NCBI GenBank assembly: GCA_021159525.1 | Contig: JAGHEC010000331.1 | Location: 1 to 6,846, forward strand | Reading direction: 5' to 3' | Length of the DNA: 6,846 nucleotides | Source of the DNA: Deltaproteobacteria bacterium | GTDB lineage: Bacteria > Desulfobacterota > DSM-4660 > Desulfatiglandales > Desulfatiglandaceae | Notes under the pieces: model-generated | Told to the model about the DNA's origin: nothing | What the model saw: the letters and a program-made list of their open reading frames with translations, nothing else | The model's database searches: none | Program-made: the position numbers and the translations under genes | Part shown: piece after piece, positions 1 through 6,242 of the stretch | How positions within the stretch are numbered: position 1 is the first letter of the stretch | How the letters are laid out: the number at the start of each line of letters is the position of its first letter

Positions 1-298
1 CGCCTGCCAAGGCCAATTGAGCGTTCTTGCCAAGACTTTCGTCCCGTGGATCTGCGATGGCAGAAGGAGGTAACATGGGTAACAAGGCAATGGCGGGCAG
101 GCTTGCCCCCTTTGGCATTCTCGACTTCGTCGAGCTGCGGCTTTCCCCACTGATAAGTCACAAAGAGACGGCGCCCTCCCGGCAGTCGCGTCAGAAAAAC
201 CCTTCTGCCCCCATTTATTGAGCTGTTACCATATGATCTCCAAACCTTTACGAAACCGTCAAGATTGAGCGTCTGAATCTCTGAACCCTTGGTGTGCT

Positions 299-334
299 GT
301 TATCCACTTGAAACAGTGACTCGGTTTGGATAAC
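299..334. promoter_or_regulatory. 8-bp inverted repeat upstream of the NADH-module operon
   Basis: The arms GTTATCCA (299-306) and TGGATAAC (327-334) are perfect reverse complements separated by 20 nt. The right arm ends 29 nt before the ATG at 364. The position fits an operator or a leader-RNA stem, but the motif matches no regulator site I know; in particular it is not the TTGTGA-N6-TCACAA-like Rex site that would be expected for an NADH-responsive operon. It could be chance. Confidence 0.3.
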
Positions 335-352
335 CATCCGGGGGCCATTTAA

Positions 353-357
353 GGGAG
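353..357 (+). promoter_or_regulatory. Ribosome binding site of the NuoE-like gene
   Basis: GGGAG lies 6 nt before the ATG at 364. It supports that start, which also gives a NuoE-like protein with a normal N-terminal helical region. Confidence 0.7.
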
Positions 358-363
358 CTTGCC

Positions 364-843
364 ATGCCTTTGATTGCGCAACCTGACCATCCTCCGGCCG
401 GGGCCGTACTGGCCCGATTGCATCAAATCCATTCGGCCAAAGGCTACCTGCCTGAGGCCGATATTCGCGCGGCCGCCGATGACCTGGCCATACCCTTGAG
501 CCGGCTTTACAGCGCCGCGGCCTTCTATTCCGCCTTTAGCTTCCAGCCAAAGGGCCGTTATACAATACAGGTTTGTCTGGGCACGGCCTGTTATATACGG
601 GGCGGCGACCGATTGCTGGAGAAAATCGAGACATTGCTGGGCGTGAAGGCGGGTGAGACAACCCCGGATGGGATGTTTACCGTCGAGACGGTCCACTGCC
701 TCGGGTCGTGCAGCATGTCGCCCGTCATACGGGTCGGCGAAGAAACCTATGGAAGGCTCAAGGTGAACCTCGTCGGCCGATTATTCAAAAAATACAGACC
801 CGGTGAACCAGGTCAAAAAGGGGTTGAGGAGCAAGGGACATGA
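364..843 (+). CDS. nuoE: NuoE-like [2Fe-2S] subunit of an NADH-dependent oxidoreductase
   Basis: This 159-residue protein has the family layout: an N-terminal helical bundle (about residues 10-58) followed by a thioredoxin-fold [2Fe-2S] domain. The four cluster ligands are visible as C71-x4-C76 (VCLGTACY) and C112-x3-C116 (HCLGSCS). In complex I and in HydC/HndA-type enzymes this subunit pairs with the FMN subunit and carries the N1a-type cluster in the cytoplasm. The length is normal for the family. The start is set by a good Shine-Dalgarno at 353-357. Its stop overlaps the next start as ATGA (840-843), so translation is probably coupled to the NuoF-like gene. I use nuoE as a family name only: no membrane Nuo genes are present, and hndA or hydC would be equally fair. 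It is the first gene of the three-gene operon. Confidence 0.92.
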   Translation: MPLIAQPDHPPAGAVLARLHQIHSAKGYLPEADIRAAADDLAIPLSRLYSAAAFYSAFSFQPKGRYTIQVCLGTACYIRGGDRLLEKIETLLGVKAGETTPDGMFTVETVHCLGSCSMSPVIRVGEETYGRLKVNLVGRLFKKYRPGEPGQKGVEEQGT

Positions 844-2726
844 AGATAAAGACTCCCTCCGACTTGGAGAAGCTGCGCGACCAGGGTCAATGCATGCTCT
901 CTCCTCAAAAGCCCAGGGTCAGTGTGGGAATGGCAACGTGCGGGCTTGCGGCCGGCGCCGGGGCAGTATTCGATGCCCTGCGCCAAGCGGCGGATAATCT
1001 GAGGCTTGATCTTACGCTGGTTTCTGCCGGGTGCATCGGCTGTTGCCAAGAGGAGCCGCTCGTGGACGTTCGTATGCCGGGCTTTGGCAGGGTCCTGTAC
1101 GCCAGGATGACACCCGAAGGCGCGGACAGGTTGATTCGTTCCTTGGCATCGGGTGAGTTGCCCCATGAAAACGCTTTGGCATATATCCCTGAAGAGGGTT
1201 CAGATACCCCGAAAAGCGCAGAGGTCTTATCCGGGCTGGTTCCAATCAACGCACTGCCGTTCTATGCTAAGCAGCACAAGGTCATCCTCCGCAACAGCGG
1301 CCTGATCGATCCCCAAAGCATCGAGGAATACGCGGCCAGGGGCGGGTACAAGTCCTTGCTCCTGGCTCTGTTGCAGCTTTCCCCCCATGAAATCATCGAC
1401 GAAATCACCCGATCCGGGCTCAGGGGACGGGGCGGCGGCGGGTTCCCCACCGGGAAAAAGTGGGAGGTATGCAGCCGCGCGGCCGGGACGGCCAGGTTTA
1501 TCATCTGCAATGCCGATGAGGGCGACCCCGGGGCCTACATGGACCGCACAGTGCTCGAAAGCGACCCCTATGCAGTAATCGAGGGGATGACCATCGGCGG
1601 GTATGCCATCGGCGCCTCTCAGGGATATGTGTATGTGCGGAATGAGTACCCACTGGCCATCGATCGGATCAATCATGCGATAGAGAGATCCACAGAATGC
1701 GGCCTGTTGGGTGAGGATATATTGGGCACGGATTTTACTTTTTCTATCCAGGTAATCCGGGGGGCCGGGGCCTTTGTGTGCGGCGAGGAGACCGCCCTGA
1801 TTGCTTCGTTGGAAGGCGGGCTGGGCGAACCCCGCCCCAGACCGCCGTATCCGGCTGTCAGCGGGCTTTGGGGCAAGCCCACGCTCATCAATAACGTCAA
1901 GACATGGGCGTCTGTTGCGGCAATCATAAGAAAAGGCCCTGAATGGTATGCCGGAATCGGGACTAAGGGAAACGCGGGGACCGCTGTTTTCTCCCTGGTG
2001 GGCAAGGTCGCCAACACCGGGCTTGTGGAAATCCCGTTGGGCCTGACCCTGGAAGAGATGATCCAAGGTATCGGCGGCGGCGGATTGGCCGGCAAGCGGG
2101 TCAAAGCCGTACAGACCGGCGGTCCCTCGGGCGGCTGCATACCGGCCGATCTGTTTCACCTGCCGATTGACTATGCATCCCTGACGCAGGCCGGTTCCAT
2201 CATGGGTTCGGGCGGCATGGTCGTGATGGATGAAGATACCTGCATGGTGGATGTGGCCCGGTATTTCCTCCGCTTCACCATGGAAGAATCGTGCGGCAAG
2301 TGTACACCGTGTCGTGAGGGCGCCCGATATATGTACGCAATCCTCACACGCATTATCGAAGGGGAGGCAACACCGGAAGACCTGGTGTTGCTGGAAGAGA
2401 TCGCCATGTGGGTTAAAGAGGCTTCCCTGTGCGGTCTCGGGCAAACGGCCCCGAACCCGGTTCTTTCAACGCTCCGTTATTTCCGCGATGAATATGATGC
2501 CCATGTCAGAGAAAAACGATGCCCTGCAGGGGTCTGCCGCGCCTTGATCAAGCTGACAATCAATGCCGAACGATGTACGGGATGCGGTCTCTGCCTGCGG
2601 GAGTGCCCCGTAGGCGCCATCAGGGGAAAGAAGAAGGCGCCCCATATCATTGACCCCGACCTGTGCACCCACTGCCGCACATGCTATGATATCTGCCCGG
2701 AAAAGGCCGTCGAAATCGTGAGGTGA
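840..2726 (+). CDS. nuoF: NuoF-like NADH-binding FMN/[4Fe-4S] flavoprotein with extra N- and C-terminal Fe-S domains (HydB/HndC type)
   Basis: This 628-residue protein is far longer than a complex I NuoF (about 430) and has HydB/HndC architecture. Residues about 26-115 form a thioredoxin-like [2Fe-2S] domain with C34, C65, C68 and C69. The NuoF core follows: a glycine-rich nucleotide/FMN region (RGRGGGGFPTGKKW, 195-208), ADEGDPGAY (225-233), the GAGAFVCGEETAL segment (308-320), and an SLBB domain at about 390-440. The N3-type [4Fe-4S] cluster has C485, C488, C491 and C531. A linker with H555, C561 and C566 leads to a 2x[4Fe-4S] ferredoxin domain with C579/C582/C585/C589 and C609/C612/C615/C619. 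The role is NADH oxidation or NAD+ reduction at FMN, with electrons moved along the clusters in the cytoplasm. This architecture is found in electron-bifurcating hydrogenases and related enzymes; bifurcation here is inference. The gene overlaps the upstream stop by 4 nt, and 3 nt separate it from the next gene. Confidence 0.93.
   Translation: MKIKTPSDLEKLRDQGQCMLSPQKPRVSVGMATCGLAAGAGAVFDALRQAADNLRLDLTLVSAGCIGCCQEEPLVDVRMPGFGRVLYARMTPEGADRLIRSLASGELPHENALAYIPEEGSDTPKSAEVLSGLVPINALPFYAKQHKVILRNSGLIDPQSIEEYAARGGYKSLLLALLQLSPHEIIDEITRSGLRGRGGGGFPTGKKWEVCSRAAGTARFIICNADEGDPGAYMDRTVLESDPYAVIEGMTIGGYAIGASQGYVYVRNEYPLAIDRINHAIERSTECGLLGEDILGTDFTFSIQVIRGAGAFVCGEETALIASLEGGLGEPRPRPPYPAVSGLWGKPTLINNVKTWASVAAIIRKGPEWYAGIGTKGNAGTAVFSLVGKVANTGLVEIPLGLTLEEMIQGIGGGGLAGKRVKAVQTGGPSGGCIPADLFHLPIDYASLTQAGSIMGSGGMVVMDEDTCMVDVARYFLRFTMEESCGKCTPCREGARYMYAILTRIIEGEATPEDLVLLEEIAMWVKEASLCGLGQTAPNPVLSTLRYFRDEYDAHVREKRCPAGVCRALIKLTINAERCTGCGLCLRECPVGAIRGKKKAPHIIDPDLCTHCRTCYDICPEKAVEIVR
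2720..2726 (+). promoter_or_regulatory. Ribosome binding site embedded in the end of the NuoF-like gene
   Basis: GAGGTGA contains the NuoF-like stop codon TGA (2724-2726) and lies 3 nt before the next ATG at 2730. It is a strong site that ties termination of one subunit to initiation of the next. Confidence 0.6.
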
Positions 2727-2729
2727 TCC

Positions 2730-3485
2730 ATGATAACTCTGACCATTAACCGAAGGCCCGTCTCTGTCCCGCAGGGGACTCTGCTGTTAAAGGCTGTGGA
2801 GGAAGCAGGCATAACCCTGCCGAGCCTCTGCCATCATGACGCCCTGGCGCCCTATGGTGCATGCAGGCTGTGCATGGTAATGATCACCGCACCATATCGT
2901 GCGCTGGTTGCCTCCTGCACCTACCCCGTAGAAGAAGGATTGGTCGTGGAGACCGATGCCCCGGAGGCAGTGCAGGCCCGCCGGCTGGCCCTGGAGTTTC
3001 TCATGAGCCGCTGCCCGCGCTCGGATGTTATACGCAAGATGGCCGAAAAAGAGGGCGTTACGGCCTCCCGATTTGGCATGCCTTCAACTGAACAGACCGA
3101 TGAGCTGTGTGTTTTGTGCGGCCTCTGTGTGCGCGTCTGCCGGGAGCTGATCGGCGCGGCCGCCATCGGGTTTACGGGGAGGGGATCGGAACGCAGGGTC
3201 GGCGCCCCTTTTGACTTCCAGTCTGACGCATGCATCGGGTGTGGAGCTTGTGCCGAGGTATGTCCCACCGGCGCCATTCAGATGGAAGACAGGGGAAATC
3301 AACGCATCCTCCGTGCGTGGAATACCCGCATCACGCTCTCCGCCTGCCCTGAATGCGGCCGTTTCTTCACACCGGAACCCACTCGGTTTCTGAAGAAAAT
3401 GTTGCCCGAGATCGAGACCTATTGGGAGGTGTGCCCCGACTGCAGGAGGCAGAAGACAAGCCGCCAATGGCTCAATGCACAATAA
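2730..3485 (+). CDS. NuoG/HndD-like [2Fe-2S] and 2x[4Fe-4S] electron-transfer subunit
   Basis: This 251-residue iron-sulfur protein starts with a plant-type [2Fe-2S] ferredoxin domain: C34-x10-C45-x2-C48-x14-C63. A cysteine-poor linker (only C95) follows, and then a 2x[4Fe-4S] domain with C127/C130/C133/C137 and C168/C171/C174/C178. It resembles the N-terminal part of NuoG, HndD or HoxU, with two differences. The His/Cys [4Fe-4S] domain (H-x3-C-x2-C-x5-C) that normally sits between the two parts is absent. A C-terminal extension carries two C-x2-C pairs, C206/C209 and C235/C238, suggesting a zinc ribbon or an additional metal site. There is no hydrogenase H-cluster or molybdopterin domain, so it is a relay, not a catalytic subunit. 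It probably links the NuoEF-like pair to a partner encoded elsewhere. It is the last gene of the operon. No gene symbol is secure; fdhA- or hydrogenase-linked NuoG-like proteins are the nearest relatives I can name. Confidence 0.88.
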   Translation: MITLTINRRPVSVPQGTLLLKAVEEAGITLPSLCHHDALAPYGACRLCMVMITAPYRALVASCTYPVEEGLVVETDAPEAVQARRLALEFLMSRCPRSDVIRKMAEKEGVTASRFGMPSTEQTDELCVLCGLCVRVCRELIGAAAIGFTGRGSERRVGAPFDFQSDACIGCGACAEVCPTGAIQMEDRGNQRILRAWNTRITLSACPECGRFFTPEPTRFLKKMLPEIETYWEVCPDCRRQKTSRQWLNAQ

Positions 3486-3598
3486 GGGACAAGTCCCTCG
3501 ACGTGTTTTAGCCGGCAACAAGATATGGCTTTGTCGGGCGTCTGCTGATGCGTGACTCCTGACCAGCGCCCCTGTCTTCCTCACGCCACGAGTTCCGG
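3485..3598. terminator. Convergent intergenic gap with weak candidate hairpins
   Basis: This gap separates the end of the + operon from the end of radA. AGGGA-CAAG-TCCCT (3485-3498) is a short perfect stem overlapping the stop codon, with a T-run (TTTTA) only from about 3505. GCGTGA (3550-3555) pairs with TCACGC (3581-3586) across a 25-nt loop. An imperfect stem spans about 3511-3539. None has the tight stem plus T-tract of a classical intrinsic terminator, so termination here is expected from position rather than shown by sequence. Confidence 0.25.
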
Positions 3599-4963
3599 TC
3601 ATCCCTGAAACAAGGAATCATAGATGTCCTGGACCGAACCCACGCCGGACAAGGTCATGGAGGCGCCGGATTTGAGACCCTCCAGGCTGGTCTTAGGGAG
3701 AATGGCGTGACGGAACCCCAATTTGCCGGCCTCATTGAGCCGCAACTCGGGGTGGCTTACCCCCCGGACCTCGCCGGCAAGACCTACCTCACCGAACACC
3801 ACGAGGTCCCTGGCAAGAGGTCGGTTCAGAAAGCTCGACATCATGGCCGACACGATCCCGAGGTCCGTGGCCGGTTCGTCCACCTTCAGGCCCCCCGCCA
3901 CATTTACGAAGATATCCTGATCCCCCAGTTCCATACCCAACCTCTTTTCCAGCACCGCCACCAAAAGGGAAATGCGGTTGTGGTCCACGCCGATCGCTGT
4001 TCTGCGCGGCATGCCCAGGGGGCTGGGACCCACCAGGGCCTGGATCTCCACTAACAAGGGCCGGGTCCCTTCCATACACGAAATCACGGCCGAGCCTGGT
4101 ACGTCTTCGGGACGCTCTTCCAGAAAGAGCCTGGAGGGATTGCCCACCGCATCCAGCCCTGTGTCAGTCATCTCGAACACACCGATCTCATTGGTAGAAC
4201 CGTATCGGTTTTTGACGGCCCGCAGGATTCGGAACAGATGGCCCCGGTCCCCTTCAAAATACAGGACCGTGTCCACCAGATGCTCCAAAACCTTGGGCCC
4301 GGCAATGGCCCCGTCCTTGGTCACATGCCCCACCAGAAAGACCGGGATCTGGCTCCCCTTGGCATAGGCCATCAATCGGGAAGCCACTTCTCTGACCTGG
4401 CCCACGCTCCCCGGGGCCGAGGCCATATCCTCCGTATACATGGTCTGGATAGAGTCCACGGCCACGATATCCGGCCTCAACCCTCCCACATGTTCCAGGA
4501 ACTCCTCGATGCAGGTCCCGGTCATCACATACAGGTCCTGACCGCAGATACCGAGCCGCTCAGCCCGCAGCTTGATCTGCTGGGCCGACTCCTCGCCTGA
4601 AAGATACAGGGCCCGCAACTCCTGGCGGGCCAAGCGGTCCAGGACCTGAAGGATAATGGTCGATTTTCCAATTCCGGGGTCCCCGCCGATCAGGATAAGG
4701 GATCCCGGGACCACGCCGCCTCCCAGGGTTCGGTCGAATTCAGATAGCCCTGTCTTGAGCCGCATTTCAGGGGCCAGGGAAATGGTCTCCAGGGATTCCG
4801 CCGGTCCCATGGCCGAAGAACGGCGGATTTGCCTGCGTGCCGGCCTGCACACCTCTTCCACCATGCTGTTCCACTGGCCGCACTCGGGGCATCGGCCCAT
4901 CCATTTAATGGCCTCATGCCCGCAGTTCCGGCAGACAAAGCTGGTCTTTTCCTTTTTGCCCAT
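3599..4963 (-). CDS. radA: DNA repair protein RadA/Sms
   Basis: RadA (Sms) is a RecA-related ATPase that processes recombination intermediates and promotes branch migration in repair. This 454-residue protein is full length for the family and has all its parts. There is an N-terminal C4 zinc finger (C11, C14, C25, C28). The RecA-like core has Walker A GGDPGIGKST (93-102) and a Walker B segment ending in D170 (DIVAVDSIQ, 165-173). The RadA-specific motif appears as KNRYG (251-255; KNRFG in the usual consensus, a conservative change). The C-terminal domain is Lon-protease-like, with VNVAGGLKVDEPATDLGI-type sequence at about 353-370; RadA lacks protease function there. The ATG at 4963 directly precedes the zinc finger and leaves a normal N-terminus. 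The gene lies 15 nt downstream of the holin-family gene with only a weak Shine-Dalgarno, which suggests read-through transcription from upstream. Confidence 0.97.
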   Translation of the reverse strand: MGKKEKTSFVCRNCGHEAIKWMGRCPECGQWNSMVEEVCRPARRQIRRSSAMGPAESLETISLAPEMRLKTGLSEFDRTLGGGVVPGSLILIGGDPGIGKSTIILQVLDRLARQELRALYLSGEESAQQIKLRAERLGICGQDLYVMTGTCIEEFLEHVGGLRPDIVAVDSIQTMYTEDMASAPGSVGQVREVASRLMAYAKGSQIPVFLVGHVTKDGAIAGPKVLEHLVDTVLYFEGDRGHLFRILRAVKNRYGSTNEIGVFEMTDTGLDAVGNPSRLFLEERPEDVPGSAVISCMEGTRPLLVEIQALVGPSPLGMPRRTAIGVDHNRISLLVAVLEKRLGMELGDQDIFVNVAGGLKVDEPATDLGIVSAMMSSFLNRPLARDLVVFGEVGLAGEVRGVSHPELRLNEAGKLGFRHAILPKTSLEGLKSGASMTLSGVGSVQDIYDSLFQG

Positions 4964-4978
4964 GACAAGAAAGCCGTC

Positions 4979-5371
4979 TCACTCCCACCGACCGTCATCC
5001 CTCTTGCGCAGGTCCCTGTATCCGACCGTGCCCCGGTCCGTGATAAAGGAATTCAACACCCAATTCACCAGGCTGATGATAAGTCCTCCCAATATCGCCG
5101 ACCAGAATCCGTAGACCTCAAAGCCGGAGATCACTCCCGAGGCCATCTTCAAAAGCAGCGCATTGATGACAAATGTAAACAGGCCCAAGGTCAGGATGTT
5201 GATGGGCAGGGTCAGGATGAGAAGAATCGGCCGGAAAAAGACATTCAGCACGCCCAAAATAGCGGCTGCGAAAAATGCGCTGAAAAACCCGTCCACACAG
5301 ATGCCGTTAATGAGATAAGATGCCACCGTAATGGCAGCCGTCAGAATGAGCCATCGTACAAGTAGTCCCAT
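4979..5371 (-). CDS. Phage-holin-4/YvlD family small integral membrane protein
   Basis: This 130-residue protein is almost entirely hydrophobic, with about four membrane helices (about 3-22, 30-50, 53-77 and 88-108) and a charged cytoplasm-like tail (DLRKRDDGRWE). Repeated features typical of the family (Pfam Phage_holin_4_2, PF04020) are visible: a GxxVDGFFSAFFAAxxLG segment after helix 1, then a FRPILLILTLPINILTLG stretch, then FVINALLL. Despite the name, most members are chromosomal, are not linked to phage and have no settled function, so I do not call it a lysis protein. I chose ATG 5371 because it follows a GGAGG site (5380-5384) at 8 nt and gives the usual family N-terminus (MGLLVRW). 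A longer GTG start at 5443 would overlap the beta-subunit stop but adds a non-conserved stretch and lacks a properly spaced ribosome site. radA follows 15 nt downstream. Confidence 0.85.
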   Translation of the reverse strand: MGLLVRWLILTAAITVASYLINGICVDGFFSAFFAAAILGVLNVFFRPILLILTLPINILTLGLFTFVINALLLKMASGVISGFEVYGFWSAILGGLIISLVNWVLNSFITDRGTVGYRDLRKRDDGRWE

Positions 5372-5379
5372 ATGCTTTT

Positions 5380-5384
5380 CCTCC
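5380..5384 (-). promoter_or_regulatory. Ribosome binding site that sets the holin-family start
   Basis: On the - strand this reads GGAGG, 8 nt before the ATG at 5371. It argues against the alternative GTG at 5443, which has AGGA directly abutting it with no spacing. Confidence 0.7.
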
Positions 5385-5386
5385 AT

Positions 5387-5405
5387 CGGCCCGTCAGTGG
5401 GGCCG
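5387..5405 (-). other. Intercistronic GC hairpin between korB and the holin-family gene
   Basis: CGGCCC (5387-5392) and GGGCCG (5400-5405) form a perfect 6-bp GC stem with a 7-nt loop. It sits in the 68-nt gap after the beta-subunit stop and ends 2 nt before the GGAGG site. No T-tract follows, so it is more likely an RNA-processing, stability or translation-control element than a terminator. It may also be chance. Confidence 0.35.
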
Positions 5406-5439
5406 CATGCCTTCATTGAATAGGAGCTGAAAAAGCTTT

Positions 5440-6240
5440 TCACTCCTGCGGGCAGCTCTTATCCGTCTCCATATCCCGTACCGGATAGACCGGCCGGTCT
5501 TCATTCACAAAGACGCCCCGTTCGATCAGGCCAGGCCGGGACTCCCTTTTGCCGGAACCGATCGGCGCCGTATGGTCCCTGAACTCTTTCATCATTTCCA
5601 CACCGTTTTCCAGCCCGTTGTGCCTGCCGTAATATACCGGGCACTGGGACAGGACCTCCACTACGGAAAACCCCTTATGACGAATGGCCTTTTCGATCAG
5701 CCCGCTCAATTCGGTCACATGATAGGCGGTCGTCCGGGCGACAAAAGAGGCCCCCGCACCCCTGGCTAACTCCACGAGATCAAAGGCGGGATCTTTCATG
5801 CCCCACGGTGAGGTGCTGCTTTTCATGCCCAGGGGCGTCATAGGCGAGCCCTGGCCCCCGGTCATGCCGTAGATGCGGTTGTTCATGATGATCGCGGTCA
5901 AGTCGATATTTCTTCGTGCGGCATGGATAAAATGGTTCCCGCCAATGGCCAGGGCGTCGCCATCCCCCATGGGCACAATGACGGTCAGATCGGGCCTTCC
6001 CAGCTTGACCCCGGTAGCAAAGGCAAGGGCCCTGCCGTGCAGAGTGTGCATGGTGTGAAAATCCAGGTATCCGACAATCCTGGAAGAACACCCGATGCCT
6101 GACACTGCCACCACCTCGTTTTTCCTGAGGCCAATGGCCTCGACAGCCCGTATAAGGCCTGACATGACAATCCCGTGGCCACAGCCCGGGCACCAGATAT
6201 GCGGTAAAAAGCGGAGGCGCAGGTAGTCTTTCACCGGCAT
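5440..6240 (-). CDS. korB: 2-oxoacid:ferredoxin oxidoreductase, beta subunit (2-oxoglutarate type likely)
   Basis: The beta subunit binds thiamine diphosphate and one [4Fe-4S] cluster and, with alpha and gamma, converts a 2-oxoacid plus CoA to acyl-CoA, CO2 and reduced ferredoxin. This 266-residue protein shows CPGCGH (17-22) with C17 and C20, then GIGCSSR with C51, and C200 in SQCPV, matching the four cluster ligands of the family. The ThDP/Mg site is GDGD (92-95) with the following GGNHFIHAARR, and N120-N121 leading into IYGMTGGQ (123-130). The HGRALAFATGVKL stretch and overall length fit KorB-like proteins, but substrate cannot be fixed from this subunit alone; branched-chain or other 2-oxoacids are possible. 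It starts 2 nt after the alpha stop with AAGGAG (6248-6253 on the + map) at 7 nt, so alpha and beta are co-translated. No gamma gene follows. Confidence 0.93.
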   Translation of the reverse strand: MPVKDYLRLRFLPHIWCPGCGHGIVMSGLIRAVEAIGLRKNEVVAVSGIGCSSRIVGYLDFHTMHTLHGRALAFATGVKLGRPDLTVIVPMGDGDALAIGGNHFIHAARRNIDLTAIIMNNRIYGMTGGQGSPMTPLGMKSSTSPWGMKDPAFDLVELARGAGASFVARTTAYHVTELSGLIEKAIRHKGFSVVEVLSQCPVYYGRHNGLENGVEMMKEFRDHTAPIGSGKRESRPGLIERGVFVNEDRPVYPVRDMETDKSCPQE

Positions 6241-6242
6241 GG

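Larger units (their letters stand above)
1..363. other. Non-genic leader region with short open frames, no recognisable gene
   Basis: I recognise no gene here. The left part (about 1-225) is GC-rich and open in several frames. A + frame from ATG 75 to the stop at 219-221 gives 48 codons (27-221 from an earlier ATG) and is preceded by AAGGAGGT at 64-71, only 3 nt from the ATG. Another + frame enters from the left edge and stops at TAA 71-73, and a - strand frame runs off the left edge. None matches a family I can name. There is a perfect hairpin, CTCGAC-TTC-GTCGAG, at 120-134, and a 7-bp direct repeat GGTAACA at 69-75 and 78-84. The right part (about 225-363) is more AT-rich and is the probable promoter and leader of the operon that follows. 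I see no tRNA or convincing -35/-10 pair. Confidence 0.5.

Noticed and set aside
230..363. Rex operator, sigma-54 promoter or FNR-like site ahead of the NADH operon
   Set aside because: I looked for the usual arms and the GG-N10-GC spacing and found none. TTGAAA at 308-313 lacks a fitting -10 at 17 nt.
349..696. A 115-codon - strand frame opposite the NuoE-like gene
   Set aside because: It covers the conserved [2Fe-2S] region of the NuoE-like protein on the other strand, and its own translation has no recognisable domain.
1227..2444. A 405-codon open frame on the - strand opposite the NuoF-like gene
   Set aside because: It is antisense to a clearly conserved protein. Its translation is low in family-like motifs, and the openness follows from the GC-rich codon usage of the real gene.
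3486..3598. Strong intrinsic terminator between the convergent genes
   Set aside because: The stems are short or imperfect and no T-tract directly follows any of them in either direction; kept only as a weak candidate.
3707..4367. Several + strand frames opposite radA
   Set aside because: All are antisense to an intact, full-length RadA with every expected motif, and none resembles a known protein.
4979..5371. Prophage lysis gene (holin)
   Set aside because: No endolysin, phage structural or integrase gene is nearby. The family is mostly chromosomal and its name is historical.
5372..5443. GTG start at 5443 for the holin-family protein, overlapping the beta stop as GTGA
   Set aside because: The added 24 residues are polar and unlike the family. 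ATG 5371 has GGAGG at 8 nt, while the GTG has no spaced ribosome site.
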